64,000 bases of DNA. Source: Heterobilharzia americana (taxonomy: Eukaryota > Platyhelminthes > Trematoda > Strigeidida > Schistosomatidae). Location: positions 57,197,491 through 57,261,490 of the forward strand of contig OX104130.1 in the NCBI GenBank assembly GCA_944470555.2, in the 5' to 3' direction. The position numbers and the translations under genes were made by a program. This document shows, piece after piece, positions 25,882 to 34,889 of the stretch (position 1 is the stretch's first letter; each line of letters opens with the position of its first letter). The notes beneath the pieces are model-generated. The model saw only the letters and a program-made list of their open reading frames with translations, ran no database searches and was not told where the DNA came from.

Positions 25882-26081
25882 GTAAGCCAAGTATAATTTT
25901 AATAAGCCCATGTGATACTTATTTATTAATGAAAATATGACCATAGAATTCAGTATACATATTTTGCTTATCAATATTACCATTCGTATATCTCTCGTCT
26001 AGAAGAAAGGGAGACGTTTTGTTCGTAAGCAAACTGGTCAGTTCATTCCATTAACGTTCTAACTAAGTTGTTTTCAACTTA
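25882..26081 (+). other. Start of the 11.3-kb intron
   Basis: Donor GTAAGC at 25882 followed by AT-rich single-copy-looking sequence up to the AAT/TTA tail of the first family A LINE at about 26082. Confidence 0.6.
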
Positions 26082-28243
26082 TTATTATTATTATTATTAG
26101 TCCCTTGGGTTCCTAGTGGAACATAGATCTTCAGCACCACGTCGCCATTTCACTCTCTTCTCTGCAGTCTATCCAACCTGCATCCACGACTCCCCACAAG
26201 CCTTCATTTCCTCCCCACACCATCTCCTCCATGTCACCGCCTCGGACGACAAAATCGTCGTTTCCCCTTTGCATTCCACTCGACGACCTGGCCTAAAACG
26301 TGATGTCCAAGATCCCCTTCTCAGTGTATGCCCGATACAATCCAATCCATCTCCACTTCCTTCTGCACAGTTGTTGGGCGACAAGTTCTTGGTTGGTTCG
26401 TTGCCAGCCAGCCGGCCAACCAGAGTTCCTTTTTCTTATTATCCTGGCCATCTGATCTCAACTTCAGTATCGAGTGACGGAGTGTACGCAGCAGCTGTTG
26501 ATCACGCATTTCTGTAGTTTGTTGCAAATGCTTTTCGTAACGCGCCACCAACTCTCTCAACCATCACATAGAAGCACTGACTCACTTAACTCACATTAGT
26601 GTTGAAAATCTGGATCTTGTTCACACACGCTTTATGCCAAGTGCAGTGCAGTAGATCTCCACACTGATCTCAGATTGGTCAAGGCCTGTCTTGCTGTCTT
26701 CCCGATCCTGGATTTGACATCCTCATCTGTGCCTGTGCCGTCACTGCCTGTAGTTGACACGATGCTGTCTTGCTTGGGCAGGTGAAAGAGACTACCTCCT
26801 TCAGATTCCTCCCACTGATGGTGGCTGGTGCTTGTTGTTGATGCTGTTGCTGGTTGGGTATCTTCATCACCTCTGTCTTCTCTACCTTCACTTCAATAGT
26901 GTCCCGTCTTCGCTGCCCTACCGCTCCTATCAACTTCTTGGTTTTCGCCTGTAGATCTTCAAGTTTGTGCCACGAGACAACAGAAAGGAATCATCATGGC
27001 TGGCGAAATCCAAATCTTCTAAGGTCCTTTCATCATTCCAGCCACCCTGTGCCCGTCTTCTCCCTTCTCACGGTTTGCTGCATGACAGTCCACCACAACC
27101 GGAAAGATCACCGGTCATAGTAGGCAGCCTTGTCTTACTCCTATCCCCTGTCTTCACTTCACTTCAAAGGCGTCACTGGGCTTTCCATTGTGAATCACTC
27201 GGCATGTGGTGTCGTCATGTAGCTGTTGAATGAGGTTGGAAAAGGTTTGTGGCACCAAAACCGTAGTGTTGAAGCAGCTGCTTACCAAATCACTTCTCGG
27301 TCGACGCTGTCAAAGGCCTTTTCAAAATCGATGAAGATGAGGTAAAGATCCAGTCGACTGTCATTCTATACTCTGTTCTATGGTGATGCGCATCGTTGTG
27401 TAGTGATGAAATCTGATCCACACATGATTTGTACTTCCTGAATCCAACCAGCCTGTTCCCGTCGTAGTTTTAATCCAGCGCATCCTTTAGTCTCTCCAGG
27501 ATGATGAGGCTTAATATTTTGCCTGCTTTGGGTGGACGGCGGCATGATTCCTCGCCAGTTCTTGCAACGACTTCGGTCTCCCTTCTTTGGAAGTTTGACA
27601 AGGTAGCACTTCTTCCTCCCAAACCTTCTGCAACAGTGGTGTGAGCATGTTCACTGTTGTCTCTTCGTCTGTTTCCAGTGCTTCTGGCGGAATTCCATCT
27701 GGTCCTGCTGCTTTCTCGGATTTCAGCAGCTTTGTGGCATTCAGGACTTCTGCTTTTGTCGGAGGGCCTGTGTTCACTGGTAGTTTTCCCGTTGCCGGTG
27801 GCATTTCTGAACGAGTTGCAGGTGGTGGTGGTGGTGGTGGTGGTCGATTCAAGAGCTTTGTGAAGTGGTTAGCCCATCGTTTCCTTCCTTTCTCCTCTTT
27901 GGTAGTTATATTTCCTTCATCATCTTTTATTGGTTTCATCTGAGTTCATCTCTTCCCTACCAGGTAGTAACCTGGTTATTCGACATAGTGTTGTCAGGTC
28001 ACTCTTACCGGTCTACAGCCTGTTCTGCTTCACTTACCAGTGTGTCGTAGAAGTGTATTTTGTCTTTGCGCGCGCACTCTTCTTCACTTCTTTGTCCAGT
28101 GTAGTGTTTTATATCTTATACTCACTTCTTCTTTTTGTTGTGCATCTTTGCACTGTTCTGAGTGTTGAACTTGAACTGTGGTCCATCACCAACTTCCTTC
28201 AAGGCTTTCAACTTGATTTTCAAGGTTCCTTGCACTATATAGT
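26082..28243 (-). mobile_element. Family A LINE copy A1, 5'-truncated, dead
   Basis: The 3' end is at 26082 with a TTA (AAT on the element strand) tail, followed by the conserved AGTCCCTTGGGTTCCTAGTG. Reading on the - strand it keeps the RT region found intact at 31483-34617, including the RT-entry stretch NATKLLKSEKAAGPDGIPPE (27511-27939 frame) and EKTEVMKIPNQQQHQQQ (26679-26933 frame). It has several frameshifts: after PLLQKVWEEE the frame shifts to VLPCQTSKEGRPKS where A2 reads KVPDDWKKGYLVK. The 5' side stops in the middle of the endonuclease at 28243, directly against a family B element in the opposite orientation. The GGT/ACC repeat at 27825-27842 encodes a Pro run on the - strand. It shares its lesions with copy A3. 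Confidence 0.85.
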
Positions 28244-28245
28244 GG

Positions 28246-30120
28246 CCTGGCGAATCCGCAAAATACACGCTCCGAGTTTCTGGAGATCCGATAGCTAGCT
28301 CTCGCGGTCTTGCAGGTGTAGGCATAGTATTAAGCATTAGGGCATAAAACTCACTACTAGACTGGATCCTAGTTGATAGTCGCCTCTGCGCTATCCGAGT
28401 GAACGGCACAGTGAGAGGTAAAAGGGAGTAGTGAAACATGCCGTTGTCTCTTTGTAATCTCTGCTTACGCACCCACTGACTGTAGTTGGGATGAAGTGAA
28501 GGACGAGTTCTACCGAAAACTGTCTAGCCTCCTCTCGAAAGCCAAACGTTCGGACGTGGTGGCTGTTGCAGGTGACTTCAATGCACAAGTGGGTGGACTG
28601 AGTGAGGCAGAAAGGCACATAGGTGACACTTTCGGAGTGCTGGCTGAACGAACAGAAAACGGTGATCGCCTACTATAGCTGTGCTCAGACAACCGCCTAT
28701 TTTTAGCCAGCACAAATTTCAGACATAAGAAAAGATACTGTCTGACGTGGCGTACACCGAGCTCAACCCAGCGATGGACACAGATAGACCACATTGCTAT
28801 TAGTCATCGGTGGGAGACTGCCGCTCCTTCTGGAGTACGTGTTTGGATAGCGACCACGCGTTGGTTCGAGCGTGTATATATCTGCGCCTCAATGGACGTA
28901 GGAAAAATTTGGCAACAAAACGACCACGAGTGCTGCTGGACAAAGAAAACACCACAGCCGTGTTCAGTGAGAAGTTGACTAGGCCGACACTGGCTGTATT
29001 TCTCGACGTGAAGGCGGCGGCATTCGACTCCGTTGATCGAGAAGCCTCATTGCAATGTCTCTCACTGAAAGGCGTGCCGAGTAAGTACATCACTTTATTG
29101 AAGACTCTTTACTCGAACACTTGTGCGCTTGTTAGAGCCTATAGTGAGATGTCAGGTGAGCTGTACTCATTGAGTGGTGTCCATCAGGAGTGCCCACTGT
29201 CTCCATTCTTATTCGATTTCATCATAGATATTGTTATGGAGGTCTCCCCTTCGTCGCACAGGTTGGTTGACCCAATCGGTGGAGGATTTTCGTTAGGCAT
29301 AGAATATGCAGATGATAGTCCTGCTAGGTGAAGACGCTGACAAGAGGCAGAATCTTCCGAACACTGAGTAGCAATTTGAGAATTTTGGGATGCATTTCTC
29401 ACCACCCAAATGCAAATTGCTGCTCCAGCATTGGTCTTTAACGGTGCGCCACCGCAGCTAACAATAGACAGTGAAATGGTTGAGTGTCTTGATCACCTCA
29501 CTTACCTGGGAATTAGGATCAGCCCTGATGACTCAGTGGCCGGTGAAATCTCCGCACGAAAACAAAAGGCTCGGCTGGCTTTCGCCGACTTACGCCACCT
29601 GCGGCGTCGCCGTGATATCCGACTGTCTATTAAGGGTCGCGTGTGCTGCACAACAGTCCGCTCTGTTCTACTGTATGCCTATGAAACATGACCACTGAAA
29701 GTGGAAGACATCAGAAAGCTTCAGATGTTTGACCACCATTGCCTTCGTAGTATAGGCTTTATTCCGTGGCGTCACCATGTGAATAACGCAGAAGTCAGGA
29801 GTAGAGTTTTACGGAGAAGAGGCAAGTCAGTTGACGAGGTTGTAAACCTTCATCGACTGAGATAGTTGGGACGCGTGTTACGTATGTCTAGTCGCCGACT
29901 GCCTCGTCAGAATGTTGGCCGAAGTAGGTTCAGACTGGAAAAACGCCCGAGGTGGCCAGACTAAAACATGACACCAATGTATGTCCCAGGTTTCGTAGAC
30001 CGACAGAATCAGCGATCCTGAAGATAGGCGTACACTGTCAGAAACAAAAGGTTAACTGAGAGCTGCGAAACGCGATCACCTGAGTCGGCTAGAACATGCG
30101 CTACCTATCTCAAACTATAT
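28246..30120 (+). mobile_element. Family B LINE copy B3, internally deleted
   Basis: The copy starts abruptly inside the endonuclease (SAKYTLRVSGDPIASSRGL, about 28250) and continues through DEFYRKLSSLLSKAKRSDVV and VAGDFNAQVGGL (28496-28678), where the GDFNA motif holds the catalytic Asp and Asn. A deletion near 28970 joins the end of the endonuclease to RT motif A (VFLDVKAAAFDSVDRE, 28981-29045). Next come HQECPLSPFLFDFIID (motif B), IEYADDS (motif C, 29300) and the thumb (LDHLTYLGIRISPDDS, 29410-29691). Stops and frameshifts separate these blocks. The element passes at 30120 into the duplicated repeat X. Open frames in this interval are pieces of this one element. Confidence 0.8.
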
Positions 30121-31462
30121 GGAATGTTGGTTGGAGCTAAATCAGTTGAAAAAATGTTGTAGGTGATCAAGACAAGCTATGTTAGCAGTTCATAAAGTCA
30201 TTGACTGTTACAGCCGTGTAGAAATTGGCGACTGCACTACTGATGTCCTTGAGGTGTTAGGAATCAGTGACGGAATACTTCTGTTGCGAATCAATCACAA
30301 TACCCAAGTCGCATTCACCCTCCATCAAATTCTCAATCTTAAATACTTTCATCAATTTCCCTCTTACCCTTGTAATTTACTTCACCCAGGTTACACACTC
30401 ACCTTCAGGGTGAGCATGCTTTCTAACTTTATGCTTCTTTCTTCCATGTAGATGCAACCATACTCTACATGATATTCGTGACCTTGTTCTAAAGAAAGCA
30501 CTTCAGAGTAAACATAAATTGTCAGTGAATTTAACGCGGCTATCAGGGTTACGACTTGCCTCTGTTCCTCGTTGAGTTTATCATATTTGTTCTCAATTTA
30601 GACTGTCTCAGATTGTTCGCTAATAACAGGCCGTTCTCCCGCCGACATTGTTGCCTTGATGCAATTTTACGATGTGTTTATTGTAGTATTCGAGCAGTGT
30701 TAGGTTTACTGCAGGGCGTATTCCCCTAGGTTTTTATACCAGTTAAGTCGACCGGAGAGTAGGGAACCTGAAAGTACCAACTGTTAGCATAGTGTGAAGA
30801 AGTGGAATGTGGTAAGAAGTCTGGAGGCGAAATTGTCCTGTTGCTTCTACTGAATTGTGATGACAGTAGAGTGTACAACTTGATCAACCAAGATTTGAAG
30901 CGGAACTGTAATCTCAGTAAGGAAAAAGGGAGACTGAGAGAAGTCACCTTTGATACGCAGTTCCTATGAGCTTGCTATCATACGGATAGCGTTGAATTGG
31001 AGATAAGGAAGTGTAATATGCAAATGTAACCAAGTTGTCAGTCATCCGCACTCTGTTCAACCGTGTTTGTGTTGGAACTGAAAAGGATTATGACCCACTT
31101 CGGTGTGTATTTGTAAACTCTGTGTACGCTGTTAATTTTCGCAGTTCAAAAGATATGAGTTTTGCTGAAAGGTGTTGAACCTACTAGGAAACGCCAAATG
31201 TCTATAACTGCAGTGGCGAGTGACTTTAATGCCAAAGAGAGGTACTGTGAATATGCATTTGGATTCTTATTCAACAAGCTGGGGATAGCAACTGTAACTC
31301 AGATAATCAAACACCCGTCGATTCACGCCAAGCTTGAGTGTAAGTGAATTGAAGGCGCACATACCAATCAAATATCGAGGTGGAGAACTCACATCACCTA
31401 ACTCTGTACTGAGGGAGATCAGTTCACATTTTGGGATGTGTCAGGACTTTGATGGTGCAATT
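30121..31462 (+). repeat. Repeat X, left copy (part 1), inverted duplicate of 45156-46497
   Basis: Base for base this is the reverse complement of 45156-46497. Paired coordinates always sum to 76618 and I see no difference or indel across it. It encodes no complete protein. One stretch (31162-31347) contains VASDFNAKERY, which faintly recalls the GDFNA motif of LINE endonucleases, so X may be part of a larger LINE-derived unit. Flanking sequence on the 30121 side (ctcaaactat) still resembles the other copy (cacaaactac) but much more weakly. X is interrupted at 31462 by the family A element A2 and resumes at 34696. Confidence 0.9.
31448..31462. repeat. Target-site duplication of A2 (3' side of the element)
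   Basis: TTTGATGGTGCAATT here is repeated exactly at 34681-34695. The uninterrupted site exists once at 45156-45170 (reverse complement) in the other copy of repeat X, which proves the 15-bp duplication. Confidence 0.97.
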
Positions 31463-34400
31463 ATTATTATTATTATATATTATTAGTCCCTTGGGTTCCT
31501 AGTGGAACATAGGGCTTCAGTAGCACGCCTCCAGTGACCTCTGTTCTCTGAGATCTTTTGAACCTGGTCCCACGACAGCCCACAAGCTCTCATTTCCTCC
31601 TCGCACGACCTCCTCCATGTCACCCTCGGACGTCCAACTCGTCGCTTCCCATGGGGATTCCACTCGAGGGCCTGACGCGTGATGTCCTCCGTCGGCCTTC
31701 TCAGTGCATGGCCAATCCATCTCCACTTCTTCCTGCATATTTGTTGCGTGATAGGTTCTTGGTTGGTTCGTTCCCAGAGTTCCTTGTTGCTTATTTTTTC
31801 TGGCCATCTGATCTTCAGCAGCGAGCGTAAGCAGTTGTTGATGAATGTCTGTAGTTTATTGGAAATACCTTTCGTGACGCGCCAAGTCTCTGAGCCATAC
31901 AAGAGCACTGACTTGACGTTGGTGTTGAAAATCCGTATCTTGTTCCGCATGCTGAGTGCAGAAGATCTCCACACTGGTTTCAGGCTAATGAACGCCTGTC
32001 TTGCTTTTCCGATTCTGACTTTGACGTCCTCGTCCGTCCCGCCTGTAGTTGAAACAGTGCTTCCTAGATAAGTGAAGGAGGTTACTTCCTTTAAGTTTCT
32101 CCCGTTGACGGTGATTGGAGTTTGTTGTTGTTGTTGTTGATGGTGGTGGTGCGGTATCTTCATCACTTCTGTCTTCTCTATATTCACCTGAAGTCCCGTC
32201 TTCGCTGCCTCTTCTATCAACTTGTTAGTTTTTGCCTGCAGATCTTCAAGTTTATGTGACATTAGGCATAAGTCATCGGCGAAATCCAAGTCTTCTAGGT
32301 TCTTTTCCGTCGTCCAGTGTATCCCCCTCTTCTCGCTGCCTACTGTTTGCTGCATGATCCAGTCCACCACAATCAAGAATATCATGGGGGATAGTAGGCA
32401 ACCTTGTTTCACTCCTGTCTTCACTTCAAAGGCATCACTGAGCTTCCCATTGTGGATTACTTGGCATGTAGCATCTTCATATAGTTGTTGAATGAGGCGG
32501 ATAAAGGTTTGCGGTACTCCGTAGTATTGAAGCAGTTTCCAAATTACTTCTCGGTCGACGCTGTCAAAGGCCTTCTCAAAGTCGATGAAGTTGAGGTGGA
32601 GAGGTGATTGCCATTCTATGCTCTGTTCTATGATGATACGAAGCGTTGCAATTTGGTCTGCACATGATTTGTACTTCCTGAAGCCTGCCTGTTCCGGTCG
32701 TAGTTTTGAATCCAGTGCATCCCTTAGCCTCTCCAGGATGATGCGGCTTAATATTTTACTTGGGGTGGACAGGAGAGTGATTCCGCGCCAGTTCTTGCAA
32801 GCACTGAGGTCTCCCTTCTTCGGCAGTTTGACAAGGTAACCCTTCTTCCAATCGTCAGGTACCTTCTCTTCCTTCCACACCTTCTGCAATAGTGGTGTGA
32901 GCATGTCCGCTGTTGTCTCTGCATCTGTTCTCAGTGCTTCTGGCGGTATTCCATCTGGTCCTGCTGCTTTCCCGCATTTCAGTAGCTTTATGGCGTTCAG
33001 GACTTCCATTTTCGTTGGGGGATTAATGTTCACTTGTAGTTCAGCGGCTGCAGGTGGTATTTCTGGACGAAGTGCAGGTGGTGGTCGATTCAAGAGCTTC
33101 TTGAAGTGGTCGGCCCATCGTTTCCTCTGTTTCTCTTCTTTTGTAATTAAATTTCCTTCTTCATCTTTTATTGGTTTCATCTGTGTTGGTCTCTTCCCTG
33201 ATAGCAACCTGGTTATTTGATACAATGTCGTCAGGTCTCTCTTACCTGCAGCCTGTTCTGCTTCACTTGCCAGTGTTTCGTAGAAGTGTCTTTTGTCTTT
33301 GCGTGCACTCTTCTTCACTTCTTTGTCCAGTGTTTTATACATTGTGCTCAGTTCCTCTTGTCGTTGAGCATCCTTGCACTGGTTTATCTTCTGCTTCACC
33401 ATCCTCCTCTCCTCTATCAGCTTCCAGGTATCCGTCGAGATCCATTCCTTGTCTTCCTTCTTCCTTCCTAATACTGTTGTGCAGGTTTCTTTCCACATAG
33501 CTTTCAAAGACTTCCAGTGTTCTTCCACACAGGTTTCTTCAGGGATGTTGCTCGATGTCTCCCATTTTGTCTTGATGGCTGCCTTGAAGATCTCCTTTGT
33601 AGTTTCATCCTTCAGTTTCCGAGTGTTGTACTTGGGTTGAGGTCTATCACCAGCTTCCTTGAAGGCTTTTAACTTGATTTGGAAGGTTCCTTGCACTAGA
33701 TAGTGGTCTGAACCTACATCTGCTCCTCTTCTTGACCTTGTGTTAAGTAGACTGCGTCTCCATTTTCTTGAGATTGAGATAAAGTCGATTTGATTTTTAG
33801 TGTGTCCATCTGGTGAAATCCATGTCGCTTTGTGGATATCTTTGTGCCTGAACACACTGCCTCCAATCACCAAATCGTTGAATGCGCAGAATTCTGCAAA
33901 CAATTCTCCATTCTCATTCATTTCACCTAGTGCCTCTCGACCCATGGTTAGTTCTCTTCCCGTGTTGTCCCCTCCCAGTTTGGCATTCATGTCGCCCATC
34001 AGAATTTTGATATCGCCAACTGACGTCTTGTCCAGTGTTGATTGAAGTTGTCTGTAGAAATCCTCCTTTTTCTCTTGCTCTGCATTATTTGTAGGTGCAT
34101 AACATTGTATGATTGTGACCTTTCTTCCTTTTGAGTTGAATCTTGCTGTCATGATCCTGGAGGAGATTGGTTCCCACTGCATGAGAGCCTTCGATGCTCT
34201 TGAGGACATCATGATAGCCACTCCCTCAGTGTGCTCGTGGTTGGCGTCTGGGTGACCGGAGTAGATTATTGATTCTCCAGTTGACAGTTTGGAGAGTCCA
34301 CTCCCATTCCATCTGCTTTCGCAAATCCCAAGCACTTCGATGTTATACCTTCTCATCTCCCTTGCAATCTGGGCTGCCTTACTGGGTTCAAACATCGTGC

Positions 34401-34680
34401 GGACATTCCATGTCCCCACGTTTACTTTCGCTTTCATCGAGAGAAGACACATCGGCCAATTGGCTTCCCGAAGGCTTTCACCAACTGGCGTCATTTCGCC
34501 TCTCCGATTCCAGCGGGGAATAAGTTTGTTTTCATTTTTTATATTTTGTTTGTGCTTTGAAGTTTCTTTAGCGGTTAGATTTGTTTTACGGGGTAGGGTT
34601 GCTAGCCCTATGCCCAACCTTCCCTCTTTACCCGGGCTTAGGACCGGCTAGTAACTAGTAAACTAGTTAACCAGGCGAGG
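31463..34680 (-). mobile_element. Complete family A LINE (A2), 3,218 bp, recent insertion
   Basis: Both ends are defined by a perfect 15-bp target-site duplication and by the empty site in the other copy of repeat X. The element is on the - strand. Its 5' end at 34680 reads CCTCGCCTGGTTAACTAG. There is a 63-bp 5' UTR, one 1,044-aa reading frame and only about 20 bp after the stop, made mostly of AAT repeats. A compact single-frame element with an apurinic-type endonuclease, an RT and a short microsatellite tail instead of poly(A) is the layout of RTE-clade LINEs. I infer that clade but have not tested it. It lies antisense in the LIM-gene intron. Confidence 0.95.
31483..34617 (-). CDS. Endonuclease-reverse transcriptase of LINE A2, intact
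   Basis: The 1,044-residue protein copies element RNA into a nicked genomic target (target-primed reverse transcription). Residues about 64-310 form the exonuclease/endonuclease/phosphatase-type nuclease: VGTWNVRTMF at 67, Glu100 in GICESRWNG, GDMNAKLG at 208-215, and SDH at 303-305. Residues about 540-830 form the RT: AAGPDGIPPE at 551, NWRGITLLS at 609, motif A with Asp679 in FIDFEKAFDSVD, motif B GVKQGCLLSP at 735-744, and motif C FADD at 779-782. A His/Gln run (HHHHQQQQQQ) sits at 823-832. The tail has LLYGSETW and WRWIGHALRR. There are no internal stops and all recognised catalytic residues are present. The start is the first ATG, 63 bp from the element end, and a later ATG cannot be excluded. 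Confidence 0.95.
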   Translation of the reverse strand: MGIGLATLPRKTNLTAKETSKHKQNIKNENKLIPRWNRRGEMTPVGESLREANWPMCLLSMKAKVNVGTWNVRTMFEPSKAAQIAREMRRYNIEVLGICESRWNGSGLSKLSTGESIIYSGHPDANHEHTEGVAIMMSSRASKALMQWEPISSRIMTARFNSKGRKVTIIQCYAPTNNAEQEKKEDFYRQLQSTLDKTSVGDIKILMGDMNAKLGGDNTGRELTMGREALGEMNENGELFAEFCAFNDLVIGGSVFRHKDIHKATWISPDGHTKNQIDFISISRKWRRSLLNTRSRRGADVGSDHYLVQGTFQIKLKAFKEAGDRPQPKYNTRKLKDETTKEIFKAAIKTKWETSSNIPEETCVEEHWKSLKAMWKETCTTVLGRKKEDKEWISTDTWKLIEERRMVKQKINQCKDAQRQEELSTMYKTLDKEVKKSARKDKRHFYETLASEAEQAAGKRDLTTLYQITRLLSGKRPTQMKPIKDEEGNLITKEEKQRKRWADHFKKLLNRPPPALRPEIPPAAAELQVNINPPTKMEVLNAIKLLKCGKAAGPDGIPPEALRTDAETTADMLTPLLQKVWKEEKVPDDWKKGYLVKLPKKGDLSACKNWRGITLLSTPSKILSRIILERLRDALDSKLRPEQAGFRKYKSCADQIATLRIIIEQSIEWQSPLHLNFIDFEKAFDSVDREVIWKLLQYYGVPQTFIRLIQQLYEDATCQVIHNGKLSDAFEVKTGVKQGCLLSPMIFLIVVDWIMQQTVGSEKRGIHWTTEKNLEDLDFADDLCLMSHKLEDLQAKTNKLIEEAAKTGLQVNIEKTEVMKIPHHHHQQQQQQTPITVNGRNLKEVTSFTYLGSTVSTTGGTDEDVKVRIGKARQAFISLKPVWRSSALSMRNKIRIFNTNVKSVLLYGSETWRVTKGISNKLQTFINNCLRSLLKIRWPEKISNKELWERTNQEPITQQICRKKWRWIGHALRRPTEDITRQALEWNPHGKRRVGRPRVTWRRSCEEEMRACGLSWDQVQKISENRGHWRRATEALCSTRNPRD

Positions 34681-34695
34681 TTTGATGGTGCAATT
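34681..34695. repeat. Target-site duplication of A2 (5' side of the element)
   Basis: Second copy of TTTGATGGTGCAATT, identical to 31448-31462 and directly followed by the continuation of repeat X. Confidence 0.97.
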
Positions 34696-34775
34696 GTTCA
34701 ACGTTTATTTGCGTCGATATGCATATAATGGGCAGTCAAAGTTATTGTTTGGTTTTGAGGATGAGAACAAGTTTA
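34696..34775 (+). repeat. Repeat X, left copy (part 2)
   Basis: This continues repeat X after the A2 insertion. It is identical to the reverse complement of 45126-45155 up to 34725. From 34726 the two copies differ at several positions (CATATAATGGG versus CATACAGTGGG) and homology fades near 34775. The abrupt change from identity to divergence suggests a conversion or duplication boundary. Confidence 0.85.
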
Positions 34776-34889
34776 TCAGCTGAGCCATTATGGAATAATC
34801 GGAATTACTTCTTTCTTTATCACTCTCTTACTAGCAACTTTTTCTCCGAAGTCTACTGTGAAATGTGGAAGCTTGGATCGAAGGATTTC

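Noticed and set aside
27641..27943. Ser/Gly-rich + strand protein at 27641-27943 and its twin at 43150-43446
   Set aside because: Antisense reading of family A RT sequence. The Gly run is the GGT repeat encoding Pro on the real strand.
30121..31462. Host genes in repeat X (open frames at 30179, 30726, 31162)
   Set aside because: They are short, motif-poor, and exist identically in the inverted copy at 45-46.5 kb, so they belong to a repeat.
31517..34651. Many + strand open frames opposite the A2 protein
   Set aside because: Antisense shadows of a 3.1-kb coding frame. None has a recognisable domain.
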